64,000 bases of DNA from Rapidithrix thailandica (lineage in GTDB: Bacteria; Bacteroidota; Bacteroidia; Cytophagales; Flammeovirgaceae), in NCBI RefSeq assembly GCF_039710355.1, contig NZ_JBDKWZ010000002.1, positions 124,001 through 188,000 on the forward strand, in the 5' to 3' direction. This document shows, piece by piece, positions 15,858-26,149 of this stretch. Position 1 is the stretch's first letter; every line of letters begins with the position of its first letter. The notes beneath the pieces were generated by a model. That model did no database searches, had not been told where the DNA came from, and saw only the letters and a program-made list of their open reading frames with translations. A program made the position numbers and the translations under genes.

Positions 15858-18800
15858 ATGAAAAATGAAAAGGCAAGTTTTATTTTATGCTGTTCGTTTT
15901 TGCTTACTTTTTTGACTTCTGCCTTTATAGACGTCCAAGGACAGTCCAAATCAACTTACCAAGTAATCAAAAAGACAGATGTAAAAGCATTAAATGAGCT
16001 TCGGAAAAGTAGCCGTAAAACGCATAAGAGTAATTTGAAAAAAGCCCTGAAAATGGCTGGGCAAAAAGGATGGCCATTGATTCGCTTATCCGGCACGGGG
16101 CAGTTGATTCGTCTCCGGGGGGTTACCGAAACAGGAATGCCGGTATATCATATTACCAATAATGAAATAGCCGCAAAAACCATCAATACGGATCAGGTAT
16201 GGGAAGGAGGTGATTTGGGTTTACAACTATCAGGGCAATCCATGCCTGACGAAAGCTTGGGAATATGGGAAGTAGGGGCCACCTTGCGCTTGAGCCATGT
16301 GGAGTTTGGCGGGAGAGTACATCATAAGGATGGTAATAACCCTGAAGATAATGAGGGCTCCAGAGATCACGCAACTCATGTGGCAGGGACCTTGATCGGG
16401 CAAGGAATTAACAGTAGCGCGAGAGGAATGGCTCACAAGGCAGAATTATCATACTTTGATTCGGACAATGATTTGGCCGAAATGGCCGATGCTGCCACTT
16501 CAGGCATGTTAGTATCCAATCACTCTTATGGTTTTGCTACTGGCTGGGAGTATGACTTTTTTGGCGATGGGCGATGGGTTTGGTTGGGAGATCCTTCGGT
16601 AAATACCGAAGAAGACTGGCGCTTTGGTTTTTATGACAACGAAGCGGCTAATTGGGACCAGGTGGCCTTTGAAGCGCCCTATTACACAATTGTAAAAGCC
16701 GCTGGCAACCACCGTAATAATTCAGGCCCTTCCTCCGGTGAGGCTTATTGGGTTTATACCTCCGGTGGTGACACCACCTTGTCCACCGTGAACCGCTTGC
16801 CTGACGGAGGAATCAATGGGTATGATTGTTTATCAGATGCTGCATTGGCCAAAAATGTAATTTCTGTGGGAGCCGTACATGGCATCCCCAATACTTATTC
16901 AAAACCCTCGGATGTAATAATGACCGGCTTTAGTTCTTGGGGGCCTACGGATGACGGGCGCATCAAACCGGATTTGGTAGCACAAGGGTATCAGGTGTTG
17001 TCCAGCGCATCACAAGCCGACAATGCTTATAAATACTTGAGTGGAACTTCCATGGCAGCCCCGACTGTAGCGGGTTCTGTTTATTTACTTCAAGAGCATT
17101 ATTATAATCATTTTGGCAATTTTATGAAATCTGCCACCGTACGGGGTGTATTAATTCACACTGCGGAAGAAACAGGAACGCAACCCGGACCCGATTATCA
17201 ATATGGCTGGGGCCTGATGAATACGGCTGCAGCGGCAGAAGTTATCAGCGGATCGGGTTCTGAGACATTGATACAGGAAAAAACTTTGGAAAATCAGCGG
17301 ACAGAGCAGATTACCATATATGCTTCAGGGAATGAGCCATTGATGGCAACACTTTGTTGGACCGACCCTCAGGGGAATCCCGTAAGTAAATCGCTGGATC
17401 CCCAAACGATTATGCTGGTGAATGATCTGGATATCAAAATTGAGCGAAATGGCACTCCATACCGGCCTTGGGTACTGGACCCCGCCAACCCCTCTACAGC
17501 CGCAACAAGAGGAAACAACATTCGCGATAATGTGGAGAAAGTATTGGTGGAAAATCCGGAAGCGGGTTTGTATACCCTTACCATTTCCCATAAAGGCTCG
17601 TTGCAAAACGGTAAACAAGCTTATTCGCTGATTGTTTCGGGAGTTATCAGCCAGGCAGTGGATGCGAAAATTGAAAAAATATATGCGGAAACCGATCCTT
17701 GTAATTATTCGGATGCGACTCCTGTAAAAGTGCTGGTGAGCAATAACGGGCGCAATGATTTGCAAAATCTGAAAGTCTCTTACCAAGTGCGGGATGATAA
17801 GAATACCTTACTGCTAGACGGGAATCAAACGATTAGTGATTTGTCTGCCGGAAGTGAAACCTTGATCCATTTCTCGGCCGACTTTCTTGAGAAAAGCATT
17901 TGTTTTATTACGGCTGTAGTGACGGTGGCCGGAGATGAAAACAGTGAAAATAACGTACTGCTCAAAGAATTTAAAAACCCTAAAGTTTATTTAAACGGAC
18001 AGGCCTATCAGCAAGATCTGGAATCGGTTGATGCGCTTTCGAACTGGATTTCTTTGAATAGTAATGCCGATGTGGATGTAAATAACACCCCTCATACCTG
18101 GAACTATATCCCTAATGGTCCCAATGCCCGTTCAGGAGAAAGTTACTACTCGTATTATGGGTCGGGAACAAACCAAGCAGCGAATGACTGGTTTATTACG
18201 GGTTGTTTTTACTTGGAAAAGGGGCGGGTGTACCGGATGAACTTCTGGCAAAAACAGCAAATAGCCGGAAATACCCAACGAGTAGAGGTCTTTGTGGGGA
18301 AAGCCCAGTCGTCCAATTTTATGACCCAAAAAATCTTTGCCTATTCGGGTCAACCCGGAACGGCTTATGAGTATCAACAAACGCAATTTTCGGTGGCAGA
18401 ATCCGGAACGTATTATTTGGGGTGGAAGGCACTCAGTCCGGCAAATCAAAACAATTATTATATTGATGATATTGAAATAGGGGAGGCTTTCGGGCGCGAT
18501 TTGGCAGTGGTAGATATCCAGCCGTTATTAGGTTCTTGCGACTTTAACGAAGAAACACCTGTAGAAATCAAAATTTCCAATGTAGGTACTACGGATGTGC
18601 AAAATGCTACCTTATTTTATTCTTATCTCTCGGCAAGTGGAAATGAAGTAACCGGCAGCACCCCGGTGGGCGAGTTGACCAACGGACAGGTGAAATCGCT
18701 GGTAGTGGATGGAAACTTTGCCAAGTTGGTTAATGCAATCGACTTTAAAGTGATTGTACAATTAGAAGGTGAGGAAAATACTGAAAATGATACCCTTTCC

Positions 18801-19607
18801 ATTACTTTTCCTGCCCGGTTTAATTTTGGAGAGGATGATATTTACAAAGATGATTTTGAAGATAATGCCACATTTGGCAACTGGCAAACGGAAGATGCCA
18901 ATCAAGATGGAATCACATGGGAGTTCATTGATCCCTCTGTTGGAGTGCCAAGTTTTGCTCACTCAGGTTCGGGTTTTGTTGCCTTGGAAGGGAACGGAAG
19001 TCAAGCTGCAGACGACTGGTTGTATTCTACGTGTTTGTATTTGAGACCCAATACCAATTATGCAATGACTTTCTACCACCGGGTGGCCATGGCTGACAGT
19101 CCTGCAAAGCTGGAAATAAAACTAGGTTCGTCACAAGAGGCTGTAAATATGACCAAGTCATTGAAAACCATGGAAAACCTTTCCGGTACAGAGTATAGAT
19201 TAGCCTCAGTGGTTTTTTCTGTAGAAGAAGAAGGCGTTTATTATTTGGGGTTGCATAGTTATTCGGAGGCGAACCAGGCAACTTTGTTGTTGTTGGATGA
19301 TATTCAGATTGGCCTTTTGGAAGCTCTGGGAGACGAGGGGGAACAGCCGGATGAAGCCCGCTTGATACTTTATCCCAACCCTACTCAAGGGTCTTACTCG
19401 GTGGAATTAAACAATGCATTTATCGGAACCGTCAAAATGAATATCCGGAATTCCGTAGGAAGCCTGGTAAAATCAATGCAAATAGACAAACGCACCGAGC
19501 GATTGGAGGTAAGCGGTTTAGATTTAAGCACGGAAGCCAGTGGCTTGTATTTGATTGAATTTCAAATGGGGGCTCAACGGGTTGTGAAAAGAATAATCAA
19601 AAAATAG
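15858..19607 (+). CDS. Subtilisin-like (S8) peptidase exported by type IX secretion
   Basis: The AUG at 15858 is chosen because it opens a clean signal peptide (MKNEKASFILCCSFLLTF, cleaved near VQGQ); the same frame is open back to a GTG at 15735. Of ~1249 residues, ~110-480 are the S8 domain: His171 in RDHATHVAGT, Asn in VKAAGNHRNN, Ser398 in SGTSMAAPTVAG. At the position of the catalytic Asp the sequence reads GIWEVGAT, so Glu138 replaces Asp. Then come a beta-sandwich C-domain, CARDB-like domains, two choice-of-anchor-J/MAM-like domains (FIT..CFYL and WLYSTCLYL copies) and a type IX sorting tail (LILYPNPTQGSYSVEL to VVKRIIKK). It is a cell-surface or secreted protease, if active. Confidence 0.9.
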   Translation: MKNEKASFILCCSFLLTFLTSAFIDVQGQSKSTYQVIKKTDVKALNELRKSSRKTHKSNLKKALKMAGQKGWPLIRLSGTGQLIRLRGVTETGMPVYHITNNEIAAKTINTDQVWEGGDLGLQLSGQSMPDESLGIWEVGATLRLSHVEFGGRVHHKDGNNPEDNEGSRDHATHVAGTLIGQGINSSARGMAHKAELSYFDSDNDLAEMADAATSGMLVSNHSYGFATGWEYDFFGDGRWVWLGDPSVNTEEDWRFGFYDNEAANWDQVAFEAPYYTIVKAAGNHRNNSGPSSGEAYWVYTSGGDTTLSTVNRLPDGGINGYDCLSDAALAKNVISVGAVHGIPNTYSKPSDVIMTGFSSWGPTDDGRIKPDLVAQGYQVLSSASQADNAYKYLSGTSMAAPTVAGSVYLLQEHYYNHFGNFMKSATVRGVLIHTAEETGTQPGPDYQYGWGLMNTAAAAEVISGSGSETLIQEKTLENQRTEQITIYASGNEPLMATLCWTDPQGNPVSKSLDPQTIMLVNDLDIKIERNGTPYRPWVLDPANPSTAATRGNNIRDNVEKVLVENPEAGLYTLTISHKGSLQNGKQAYSLIVSGVISQAVDAKIEKIYAETDPCNYSDATPVKVLVSNNGRNDLQNLKVSYQVRDDKNTLLLDGNQTISDLSAGSETLIHFSADFLEKSICFITAVVTVAGDENSENNVLLKEFKNPKVYLNGQAYQQDLESVDALSNWISLNSNADVDVNNTPHTWNYIPNGPNARSGESYYSYYGSGTNQAANDWFITGCFYLEKGRVYRMNFWQKQQIAGNTQRVEVFVGKAQSSNFMTQKIFAYSGQPGTAYEYQQTQFSVAESGTYYLGWKALSPANQNNYYIDDIEIGEAFGRDLAVVDIQPLLGSCDFNEETPVEIKISNVGTTDVQNATLFYSYLSASGNEVTGSTPVGELTNGQVKSLVVDGNFAKLVNAIDFKVIVQLEGEENTENDTLSITFPARFNFGEDDIYKDDFEDNATFGNWQTEDANQDGITWEFIDPSVGVPSFAHSGSGFVALEGNGSQAADDWLYSTCLYLRPNTNYAMTFYHRVAMADSPAKLEIKLGSSQEAVNMTKSLKTMENLSGTEYRLASVVFSVEEEGVYYLGLHSYSEANQATLLLLDDIQIGLLEALGDEGEQPDEARLILYPNPTQGSYSVELNNAFIGTVKMNIRNSVGSLVKSMQIDKRTERLEVSGLDLSTEASGLYLIEFQMGAQRVVKRIIKK

Positions 19608-19639
19608 ATATTGGCCTTTTCGGTAAAATTTTCGAATGC

Positions 19640-19669
19640 AAAAAAGCCTTCAGACCTGAAGGCTTTTTG
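19640..19669. terminator. Bidirectional terminator between peptidase and recR
   Basis: A perfect inverted repeat AAAAAGCCTTCAG / CTGAAGGCTTTTT with a two-base loop. It lies between convergent genes and provides T runs on both strands. Confidence 0.88.
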
Positions 19670-19679
19670 TTTATTTCCT

Positions 19680-20288
19680 TTATAAATCATAATTCACCCG
19701 GCTCTGGATACTGCGGCCTAAGGTGATTTCATCTGTAAATTCCAGCTCGCTGCCGATCGGTACCCCCCGGGCAATGGTAGAAACTTTGACCTTGTATTCT
19801 TTTAATTTTTTTCCGATGTAGTAGGCCGTCGTGTCTCCTTCCATGGTAGAAGGCAAAGCCATGATAATTTCTTTAACCTGCCCTGCCGCTTCATGGACCC
19901 TTTCAATCAATGCTTCAATATTCAAATCTTTAGGGCTTACTCCTTCAATAGGAGAGATAATGCCCCCCAATACATGAAACATGCCCCGGTATTGAGCCGT
20001 GTTATCAATGGCAATAACATCGCGGATATCTTCCACTACGCAAATCACCGACTGATCGCGGTGCTCTTTCCCACAGCTACATTCCTCCGTATCTCCTATC
20101 ATATAGCAAGTTTTACAAGCCTTGATTTCCTTGCGAAGCTTTAACAAAGAGTCAGTCAGTAAACTAGTACTTTGTTCCTCTTGCTTTAGCAAGTGCAAAA
20201 CCAGACGCAAAGCGGTTTTTTTTCCGATACCTGGCAGTTTCGCAATTTCTTCTACGGCATTTTCAATTAACTTTGATTGAAAGTTCAT
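19680..20288 (-). CDS. recR: Recombination mediator RecR
   Basis: The start MNFQSKLIENAVEEIAKLPGIG is chosen; it gives 202 residues, the usual RecR length, whereas the frame runs 42 residues further upstream without conserved sequence. Domains in order: helix-hairpin-helix (LPGIGKKTALRLVLHLL, ~16-35), a four-cysteine zinc finger (C-x2-C then CSC, in CKTCYMIGDTEECSCG), a Toprim domain (VICVVEDIRDVIAID through MALPSTMEGDTTAYYIG) and the Walker-B-like C-terminal part (RGVPIGSELEFTDEITL). With RecF/RecO it loads RecA on SSB-coated gaps. It stands alone, without the dnaX neighbour common elsewhere. Confidence 0.96.
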   Translation of the reverse strand: MNFQSKLIENAVEEIAKLPGIGKKTALRLVLHLLKQEEQSTSLLTDSLLKLRKEIKACKTCYMIGDTEECSCGKEHRDQSVICVVEDIRDVIAIDNTAQYRGMFHVLGGIISPIEGVSPKDLNIEALIERVHEAAGQVKEIIMALPSTMEGDTTAYYIGKKLKEYKVKVSTIARGVPIGSELEFTDEITLGRSIQSRVNYDL

Positions 20289-20698
20289 AGGTATTGTCTC
20301 TGAAAGTCGTATTTCACTAATGTTCCTTTGGCATAACAACCTGTAAATAAAATCCAGGCTTGTGTTTGCTGTTTGAATCTTCAAAGGTAACAAAATTGAG
20401 ATGTAAGTTTTCAATTATCCATCGTCTCCCGGTAGAATATTTTGGATTTCCTTTTACAGAAGATCTTTTCTAAACATTGTTAATAAGTTCTATCCGGAAA
20501 GTTATTAACTTTGAAATTGCCGTAGGAATAATCACATTTGCAAATAATGCTTTTATCTGTTTTTGGCGGCCTGCTTAATTTTAGTATTATTGCTAATGAT
20601 AAGACTAAAATTCATGTGGCCTTCATCAGTATATCTCTTAAATATTTGATTTTCAAAAGCTGTGAGCGCATATTAGGGGAGGGAATTTACATGATCAT
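20289..20698. other. Divergent intergenic region, recR / histidine kinase
   Basis: About 410 bases once the recR start is corrected. A TAACTTTG at 20506-20513 fits the Bacteroidetes -7 element for the plus strand, but no TTTG lies at the right distance upstream, and it would leave a ~180-base leader. A perfect 10-bp palindrome ATTTGCAAAT sits near 20533. Short frames here look like chance. Confidence 0.45.
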
Positions 20699-23600
20699 AT
20701 GGGTAAGCACTGGAAATACCTGGGGATACTAATTTATCTTGTTTGCAGTAATTTGGTTTGGGGACAACAGATCGATCAGCAAACTAAATTCACCAATTAT
20801 TCTACTTCTAACGGCCTGTCCAATGCCAATATCAATGCTATTAGTGAGGATACTATGGGGTTTATATGGCTGGCGACTGAGGATGGATTAAACCGCTTTA
20901 ATGGGAATAGCTTCAGGAAGTATGTTCATGACCGGAGTGATTCTTTGAGTTTGCCTTCCAATGTGGTATACAAAGTTTATCATGACAGCCGGCACAGGAT
21001 GTGGGTAGGAACTTTGGAGGGCTTATCCTTATACAATCCTGAAGTAGATGGGTTTATCACCATTCCGGACATCGATCCGCAACCGGGCGTCAGGGATATT
21101 TACGAAGACCAAAACGGACTTTTGTGGTTGTTTTGTGACTCTGGAGGCACTTTCCGCTTTGACCCTCTCAGCGGTGAAGTCTTGCATGTGGTTTTATCGG
21201 AAGTTACCGGAGCCTTTGTGCACGCCTTTCTGCAAGATGCTAACGGGAACTATTGGTTTGGCACGGAAAAAAAAGGTATTTACATCTACAACCGGAATTT
21301 GGAGCTCATCCGGCATTTGCATCTCAAAGGTGGAAAAAATGACTGTTTACCAGACAACCAAATCAGAACTTTATATTTGGATGAGGAGTCCAACATCTGG
21401 TTAGGAACGGGAAGTCACGGAGTGTTAAAATATACCCCTGCTGAAAACCGCTTTTCCTCTTTACCTCCTTTTTTACCTCTGGATATCACACAAGTAAATG
21501 ATTTTGTGCAAGATGCTCAGAAAAATATCTGGATTGGAACGAACAACGGGTTGTATCGATATAACACTGTAGAAAATACCTTGTCTGCTTTTCCCAGCGA
21601 CTATCAAGTAGGTCAACTAAGCTCTAATATAATCAATGACCTGCATTTGGATCAATACGAAAATTTGTGGATCGGTACGAAAATCACAGGCGTGGATTTG
21701 TTGCCCCTCCATGCCCAGGTTTTTCAGAATTATACGTTTAATCCCTACTCCTCAAACTCATTGAGTTATGCTTCCGTTTTGGCCTTTGCTCAAGAAGGGA
21801 ACCAAGGGCTATGGATTGGAACTGACGGAGGGGGGGTGAATTTTTTCGATGGGGAAAAATATACGCATTTCCGGCATCAGGTTCACGATTCTACAAGTTT
21901 AAGCGGAGACAATGTACTATCCCTTTTGAAAGATCGAAGAGGGCGTTTGTGGGTCGGTACCTATCAAGGAGGTTTGAATGTCTACCAAGATGGAAAATTT
22001 ACCCGGTTTAAACACGATCCGGTAGACTCCACATCACTGGCCAGTGATGTGATTTGGGTCTTATACGAAGATTCCAAAGGAAGTATTTGGGTAGGAATGG
22101 ATGGGGGAGGAATAGATGTATTGGACCCTGAAACTTTGCAGTTTCATAATCTTGGCAAAAGCTCCAACAAAAAGAACTATATACGAAGTGTACGTGCAAT
22201 TATCGAAGGACAACAGGGCTATCTCTGGGTTGGGGCTTTAAGTGGGCTATACCATATTTCATTGGATGACCGTGTACTTACGCGCTTACAACCGGAACGG
22301 CTGCACCCGGAGTTGGAAAAGAACATGATACTTAGCATTTTGCCAGACTCTGTAGGGAGCCTGTGGGTAGGAACGTATGGAGAAGGCTTATATCATTACT
22401 TCCCTGCTCAGGACAGTGTCTATCTAATCAATCAAAATTCGGGCTTGCTATCTAATATCATTTACACAATCCAAAAAGATGCTCAGGGATACCTTTGGGT
22501 TTCTTCAGACAAAGGCTTGTCATGGATTGATCCGAGTACAGGGAAAATCGCGAATTTTACAACACAAGACGGGCTGGGAGAAGACTATTTTAATATGAAT
22601 GCCAGTTTTACGGACAATACAGGACAAATGTATTTTGGAAACAGAAGCGGGTTTGTGGTATTTGATCCGGCAGCTATTCAAATTACCCGTAGGCCAGTCA
22701 AAGTGTTATTCAGTGATTTTTGGCTAGCCAATCAAAAAGTATTACCGGGCAGGCATCCGGCCTTTGAGAAGCATATCGCTTATACGAAGCAATTGTCCTT
22801 GAATTACAAAGATAATATGTTTTCCATAGGCTATGAAGGAATCAATTTTGTACAGAAGTCAGCTTTAACTTATGAATACAAATTGGAGGGGTTTGATGAG
22901 AAATGGCAATACGCAGGCAACCAACAAATGGCCACCTATACTAATTTGGACCCGGGCACCTACGTATTTAAAGTAAGAGCCGTGTCTCCCTCTATTCAAA
23001 AACCACAAGTAGCGCAAGTAGGTATTGTCATCCGGCCACCTTGGTGGGGCACATGGTGGTTTAGAGTGCTATTACTTACAGTATTGTTGTTGGGTTTGTT
23101 GTCCTTTTATAAATTGCGAATGCGCCTGTTAAAACAACAAAACCAATGGCTGGAAGAGAAAGTAGAAAGCCGTACGGCTGAAATACAAGCAAAAAACCAG
23201 GAGATTGTCCGGCAGTCGTTGGAGTTAATGGAAAAAAATGAGGAAATTCTGGCTTTGAATGCCCACCTGGAAGACTTAGTGCAAAAGAGAACTTTTGAGT
23301 TGAACCGCGCAAATAAGGAATTGAGAGATATCAACAATGAACTGGAAATCTTCCTTTACCGCTCTTCTCATGACTTTCGCAGGCCACTGAGCACCATTAT
23401 GGGGCTTAAAGCACTGGCCGATGTCTATTTGAATGATCAAGCTCTGTCTAAGGAGATTTTTGACAAGATCAATTATACCGCCATCAACATGGACAATATG
23501 TTGCAGAAGTTGTTGATGGTTCATGAAGTGACATTGCAATCCGATTTCAACCATGAAATTAGCCTCAAACGGGTGGTTGAAGAAATCATCCAGGATTTGC

Positions 23601-24001
23601 AAAAAAAATTGAAGCGGCATGAAGCAGACATTCGGTTGGACATTCCCGAGGGAGCATGCTTCCTTTCGAACAAATACATTGTAAAAATTATCTTGAAAAA
23701 TATTATCGAAAATGCCCTTACCTTTACGCAAATTGTGCGTCAACAGGCTAGTATTTATATTTCGATGAACAATGGGGATGGCTACATCAATCTTTCGTTT
23801 GAAGACAATGGCATTGGCATCCACCAACAGGTTTTACCTCATATTTTTGAAATGTATTACCGGGGCACGGATAAAAGTCCGGGCAATGGCTTGGGATTAT
23901 ATGTGGTACAAAAGGGAGTGGATAAGCTGAACGGTAAAATACAAGTGGTCAGTGAGTATGGAAAGGGCAGCTGTTTTAAAGTGTTTATCCCCATGGTATA
24001 A
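20699..24001 (+). CDS. Sensor histidine kinase with two-component propeller repeats
   Basis: 1100 residues. A signal peptide (1-23, ending VWGQ) leads into a periplasmic sensor of ~14 propeller motifs (IWLATEDGLNRF, IWIGTNNGLYRY, LWIGTDGGGVNFF and others, ~35-690), a Y_Y_Y domain (~700-780, YEYKLEGFDEKWQYAG), one membrane helix (~790-810, LLLTVLLLGLLSFYKL), a coiled coil (~815-880) and the kinase: H891 in SSHDFRRPLS, N-box ENALTF, DNGIGI and GNGLGLYVV. This is the hybrid-two-component sensor layout that detects oligosaccharides in Bacteroidota. The receiver and AraC output domains of true hybrids are absent, so it must signal to a separate regulator. No regulator gene is adjacent. Confidence 0.93.
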   Translation: MGKHWKYLGILIYLVCSNLVWGQQIDQQTKFTNYSTSNGLSNANINAISEDTMGFIWLATEDGLNRFNGNSFRKYVHDRSDSLSLPSNVVYKVYHDSRHRMWVGTLEGLSLYNPEVDGFITIPDIDPQPGVRDIYEDQNGLLWLFCDSGGTFRFDPLSGEVLHVVLSEVTGAFVHAFLQDANGNYWFGTEKKGIYIYNRNLELIRHLHLKGGKNDCLPDNQIRTLYLDEESNIWLGTGSHGVLKYTPAENRFSSLPPFLPLDITQVNDFVQDAQKNIWIGTNNGLYRYNTVENTLSAFPSDYQVGQLSSNIINDLHLDQYENLWIGTKITGVDLLPLHAQVFQNYTFNPYSSNSLSYASVLAFAQEGNQGLWIGTDGGGVNFFDGEKYTHFRHQVHDSTSLSGDNVLSLLKDRRGRLWVGTYQGGLNVYQDGKFTRFKHDPVDSTSLASDVIWVLYEDSKGSIWVGMDGGGIDVLDPETLQFHNLGKSSNKKNYIRSVRAIIEGQQGYLWVGALSGLYHISLDDRVLTRLQPERLHPELEKNMILSILPDSVGSLWVGTYGEGLYHYFPAQDSVYLINQNSGLLSNIIYTIQKDAQGYLWVSSDKGLSWIDPSTGKIANFTTQDGLGEDYFNMNASFTDNTGQMYFGNRSGFVVFDPAAIQITRRPVKVLFSDFWLANQKVLPGRHPAFEKHIAYTKQLSLNYKDNMFSIGYEGINFVQKSALTYEYKLEGFDEKWQYAGNQQMATYTNLDPGTYVFKVRAVSPSIQKPQVAQVGIVIRPPWWGTWWFRVLLLTVLLLGLLSFYKLRMRLLKQQNQWLEEKVESRTAEIQAKNQEIVRQSLELMEKNEEILALNAHLEDLVQKRTFELNRANKELRDINNELEIFLYRSSHDFRRPLSTIMGLKALADVYLNDQALSKEIFDKINYTAINMDNMLQKLLMVHEVTLQSDFNHEISLKRVVEEIIQDLQKKLKRHEADIRLDIPEGACFLSNKYIVKIILKNIIENALTFTQIVRQQASIYISMNNGDGYINLSFEDNGIGIHQQVLPHIFEMYYRGTDKSPGNGLGLYVVQKGVDKLNGKIQVVSEYGKGSCFKVFIPMV

Positions 24002-24231
24002 GCCTTTGACGGTCTTTGAAAATGATTTTCTTAACAGTTGATATTGCTGTTTATTTACTCCCTGACTATATGCCTATAGGCACTAACGATTACTTTCCCC
24101 TGTGATAATCCCTTCTGAAAAAGAATTTAAATTTGTTGAACAAGGCAGTTTTTAGTATCTACGCAAGATTTTTGGCGTTTTGCCTAGACGCAACAGACGA
24201 AAAACTATTTTGGTCAAATAATTCATTAGAA

Positions 24232-26124
24232 ATGAAAATTTACAACACATTTAAAGTCTTGTTTTTAGCTTGGGGAATTCCCTTGATGGCTTATGCCCAG
24301 GCGAATTCCCGTTGGCAACAGCGGGTCGAGTATCAAATGGAGATTGACTTCGATGTTCAAAAGCACCAATTTAAAGGAGAGCAAAAACTGACTTATTTTA
24401 ACAATTCTCCGGACACCTTGCACAAAGTGTTTTATCATTTGTATTTCAATGCCTTTCAACCCGGGAGTATGATGGATGTACGGTCCCGTACAATTGCCGA
24501 CCCTGACAGACGGGTGCAAGACCGGATCTACCATTTGAAAAGTGATGAAATTGGTTACCATAACGTTCGGAAACTGACACAAAATGGGAAAGTACTTCAG
24601 TTTTCAACAGAAGGTACCACGTTGGAAGTGACCTTGGCAGAGCCTGTTTTACCAGGAAAAAAAGTCGTGTTTGAAATGAGTTTTGAAAGTCAGGTGCCTG
24701 TACAAATCAGACGTTCCGGACGGATGAACAAAGAAGGAATTGACTATACGATGACCCAGTGGTTTCCCAAAATGGCCGAATACGATTACCAAGGGTGGCA
24801 TGCAGACCCCTATATCGGAAGGGAATTTCATGGGGTTTGGGGCGACTTTGATGTGAAGATCAATATTGATTCCTCTTATGTGTTGGGAGGAACAGGGGTT
24901 TTGCAAAATCCGCAAGAAGTAGGACACGGCTATCAAATGCCTTTTAAGAAGTTGAAAAGACCGGCTTCTCAAAAGTTAACCTGGCATTTTGCCGCGAAAA
25001 ATGTGCACGATTTTGCCTGGGCGGCTGATCCCGATTACCAACATGTCAAATACAAAGTAGAAGGTGGGCCGGAGTTGCACTTCTTGTATCAAGAGGATTC
25101 TTTAACCAAAAGCTGGAAGAAGTTTCCGGAATATATGGGGCGTTTTTTCCAGTTAATGGGTGAGCGCTTTGGCAAGTATCCTTATGCCCAATATTCCTTT
25201 ATTCAAGGTGGTGACGGAGGCATGGAATACCCTATGTGTACCATGATTACCGGTCATCGCAAATTGGAAAGCTTGGTAGGGGTAGGGGTACACGAAGGCG
25301 CCCACAGTTGGTTTCAGGGAATGTTGGCGACTAACGAAGCGCTGTACCCTTGGATGGACGAAGGCTTTACCAGCTTTGGAGAAGCTTATGTGATGGACAA
25401 ATTGTTCAAACGGAATTTGCCTAACCCTTATTTCAAAAGCTATTTAGGGTATTTCCGGATGATTGAATTGGACATTCAAGAGCCGATGTCTACCCATGCA
25501 GATTTTTATAAGAAAAATGCTACGTATGGGATCACCTCTTATAACAAAGGAGCGGTATTTTTGGCTCAATTGGAATACGTAATAGGAAAAGAAGCTTTTG
25601 ATAAAGGAATGCTTCGCTATTTCTATGAGTGGCGTTTTAAACACCCAAATATCAATGACTTTATCCGGGTGATGGAGAAAGAATCAGGCTTGGAATTGGA
25701 TTGGTACAAAGAGCAATTTGTCAATAGTACCAATACCATTGATTATGCTATCAAATCAGTGATGGACAATGAAGGAAACAAGACCCTGGTGAGCTTGGAA
25801 AGAGCAGGTGAGATGCCTATGCCTTTGGATATTGTGGTGACTTTGAAAAATGGTAAAAGAGAATATTACTATATCCCTCTGCGGATCATGCGGGGTGAAA
25901 AGCAGGAAACCTTATTCAACATGGAGAGAGTGCTCAAACCGGATTGGCCATGGACGTATCCTGAATATAACCTGAGCCTGCCCTATAGCTTAAGTGAAAT
26001 AGAAAGCATCGTGATAGACCCAACGTATCGCTTAGCGGACTTCAACAGGACTAACAATGTTTATCCGCTGGAGAATAATTCTGTGAAGTTTTATGATGTT
26101 TCCGGAGAAGAAGTGAAGCCCTAA
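24232..26124 (+). CDS. M1-family aminopeptidase, secreted
   Basis: The AUG at 24232 opens MKIYNTFKVLFLAWGIPLMAYAQ, a clear signal peptide; the frame is open from 24133 but the extra residues add nothing conserved. 630 residues. The M1 beta saddle occupies ~30-230. GGMEYPMCTMI is the substrate-binding GxMEN-like motif, with Tyr in place of the usual Asn. The zinc site is H354-E-G-A-H358-x18-E377 (HEGAHSWF, DEGFTSFGE). The ERAP-like C-terminal part is short. It removes N-terminal residues from peptides in the periplasm or outside the cell. Bacteroidota carry several such paralogues. A TAAATTTG at 24128-24135 could be the -7 element. Confidence 0.92.
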   Translation: MKIYNTFKVLFLAWGIPLMAYAQANSRWQQRVEYQMEIDFDVQKHQFKGEQKLTYFNNSPDTLHKVFYHLYFNAFQPGSMMDVRSRTIADPDRRVQDRIYHLKSDEIGYHNVRKLTQNGKVLQFSTEGTTLEVTLAEPVLPGKKVVFEMSFESQVPVQIRRSGRMNKEGIDYTMTQWFPKMAEYDYQGWHADPYIGREFHGVWGDFDVKINIDSSYVLGGTGVLQNPQEVGHGYQMPFKKLKRPASQKLTWHFAAKNVHDFAWAADPDYQHVKYKVEGGPELHFLYQEDSLTKSWKKFPEYMGRFFQLMGERFGKYPYAQYSFIQGGDGGMEYPMCTMITGHRKLESLVGVGVHEGAHSWFQGMLATNEALYPWMDEGFTSFGEAYVMDKLFKRNLPNPYFKSYLGYFRMIELDIQEPMSTHADFYKKNATYGITSYNKGAVFLAQLEYVIGKEAFDKGMLRYFYEWRFKHPNINDFIRVMEKESGLELDWYKEQFVNSTNTIDYAIKSVMDNEGNKTLVSLERAGEMPMPLDIVVTLKNGKREYYYIPLRIMRGEKQETLFNMERVLKPDWPWTYPEYNLSLPYSLSEIESIVIDPTYRLADFNRTNNVYPLENNSVKFYDVSGEEVKP

Positions 26125-26149
26125 AATACCATTGAGTAAATAAAAAAGG

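Noticed and set aside
17325..17786. 153-codon antisense frame within the subtilase gene
   Set aside because: Low-complexity shadow of a recognised S8/beta-domain coding sequence.
20533..20542. Palindrome ATTTGCAAAT as an operator before the histidine kinase gene
   Set aside because: A 10-bp AT-rich palindrome is expected by chance, and no second copy or known consensus supports it.
23276..23827. 183-codon antisense frame within the histidine kinase gene
   Set aside because: Lies opposite the HisKA/HATPase domain and has no recognisable feature of its own.
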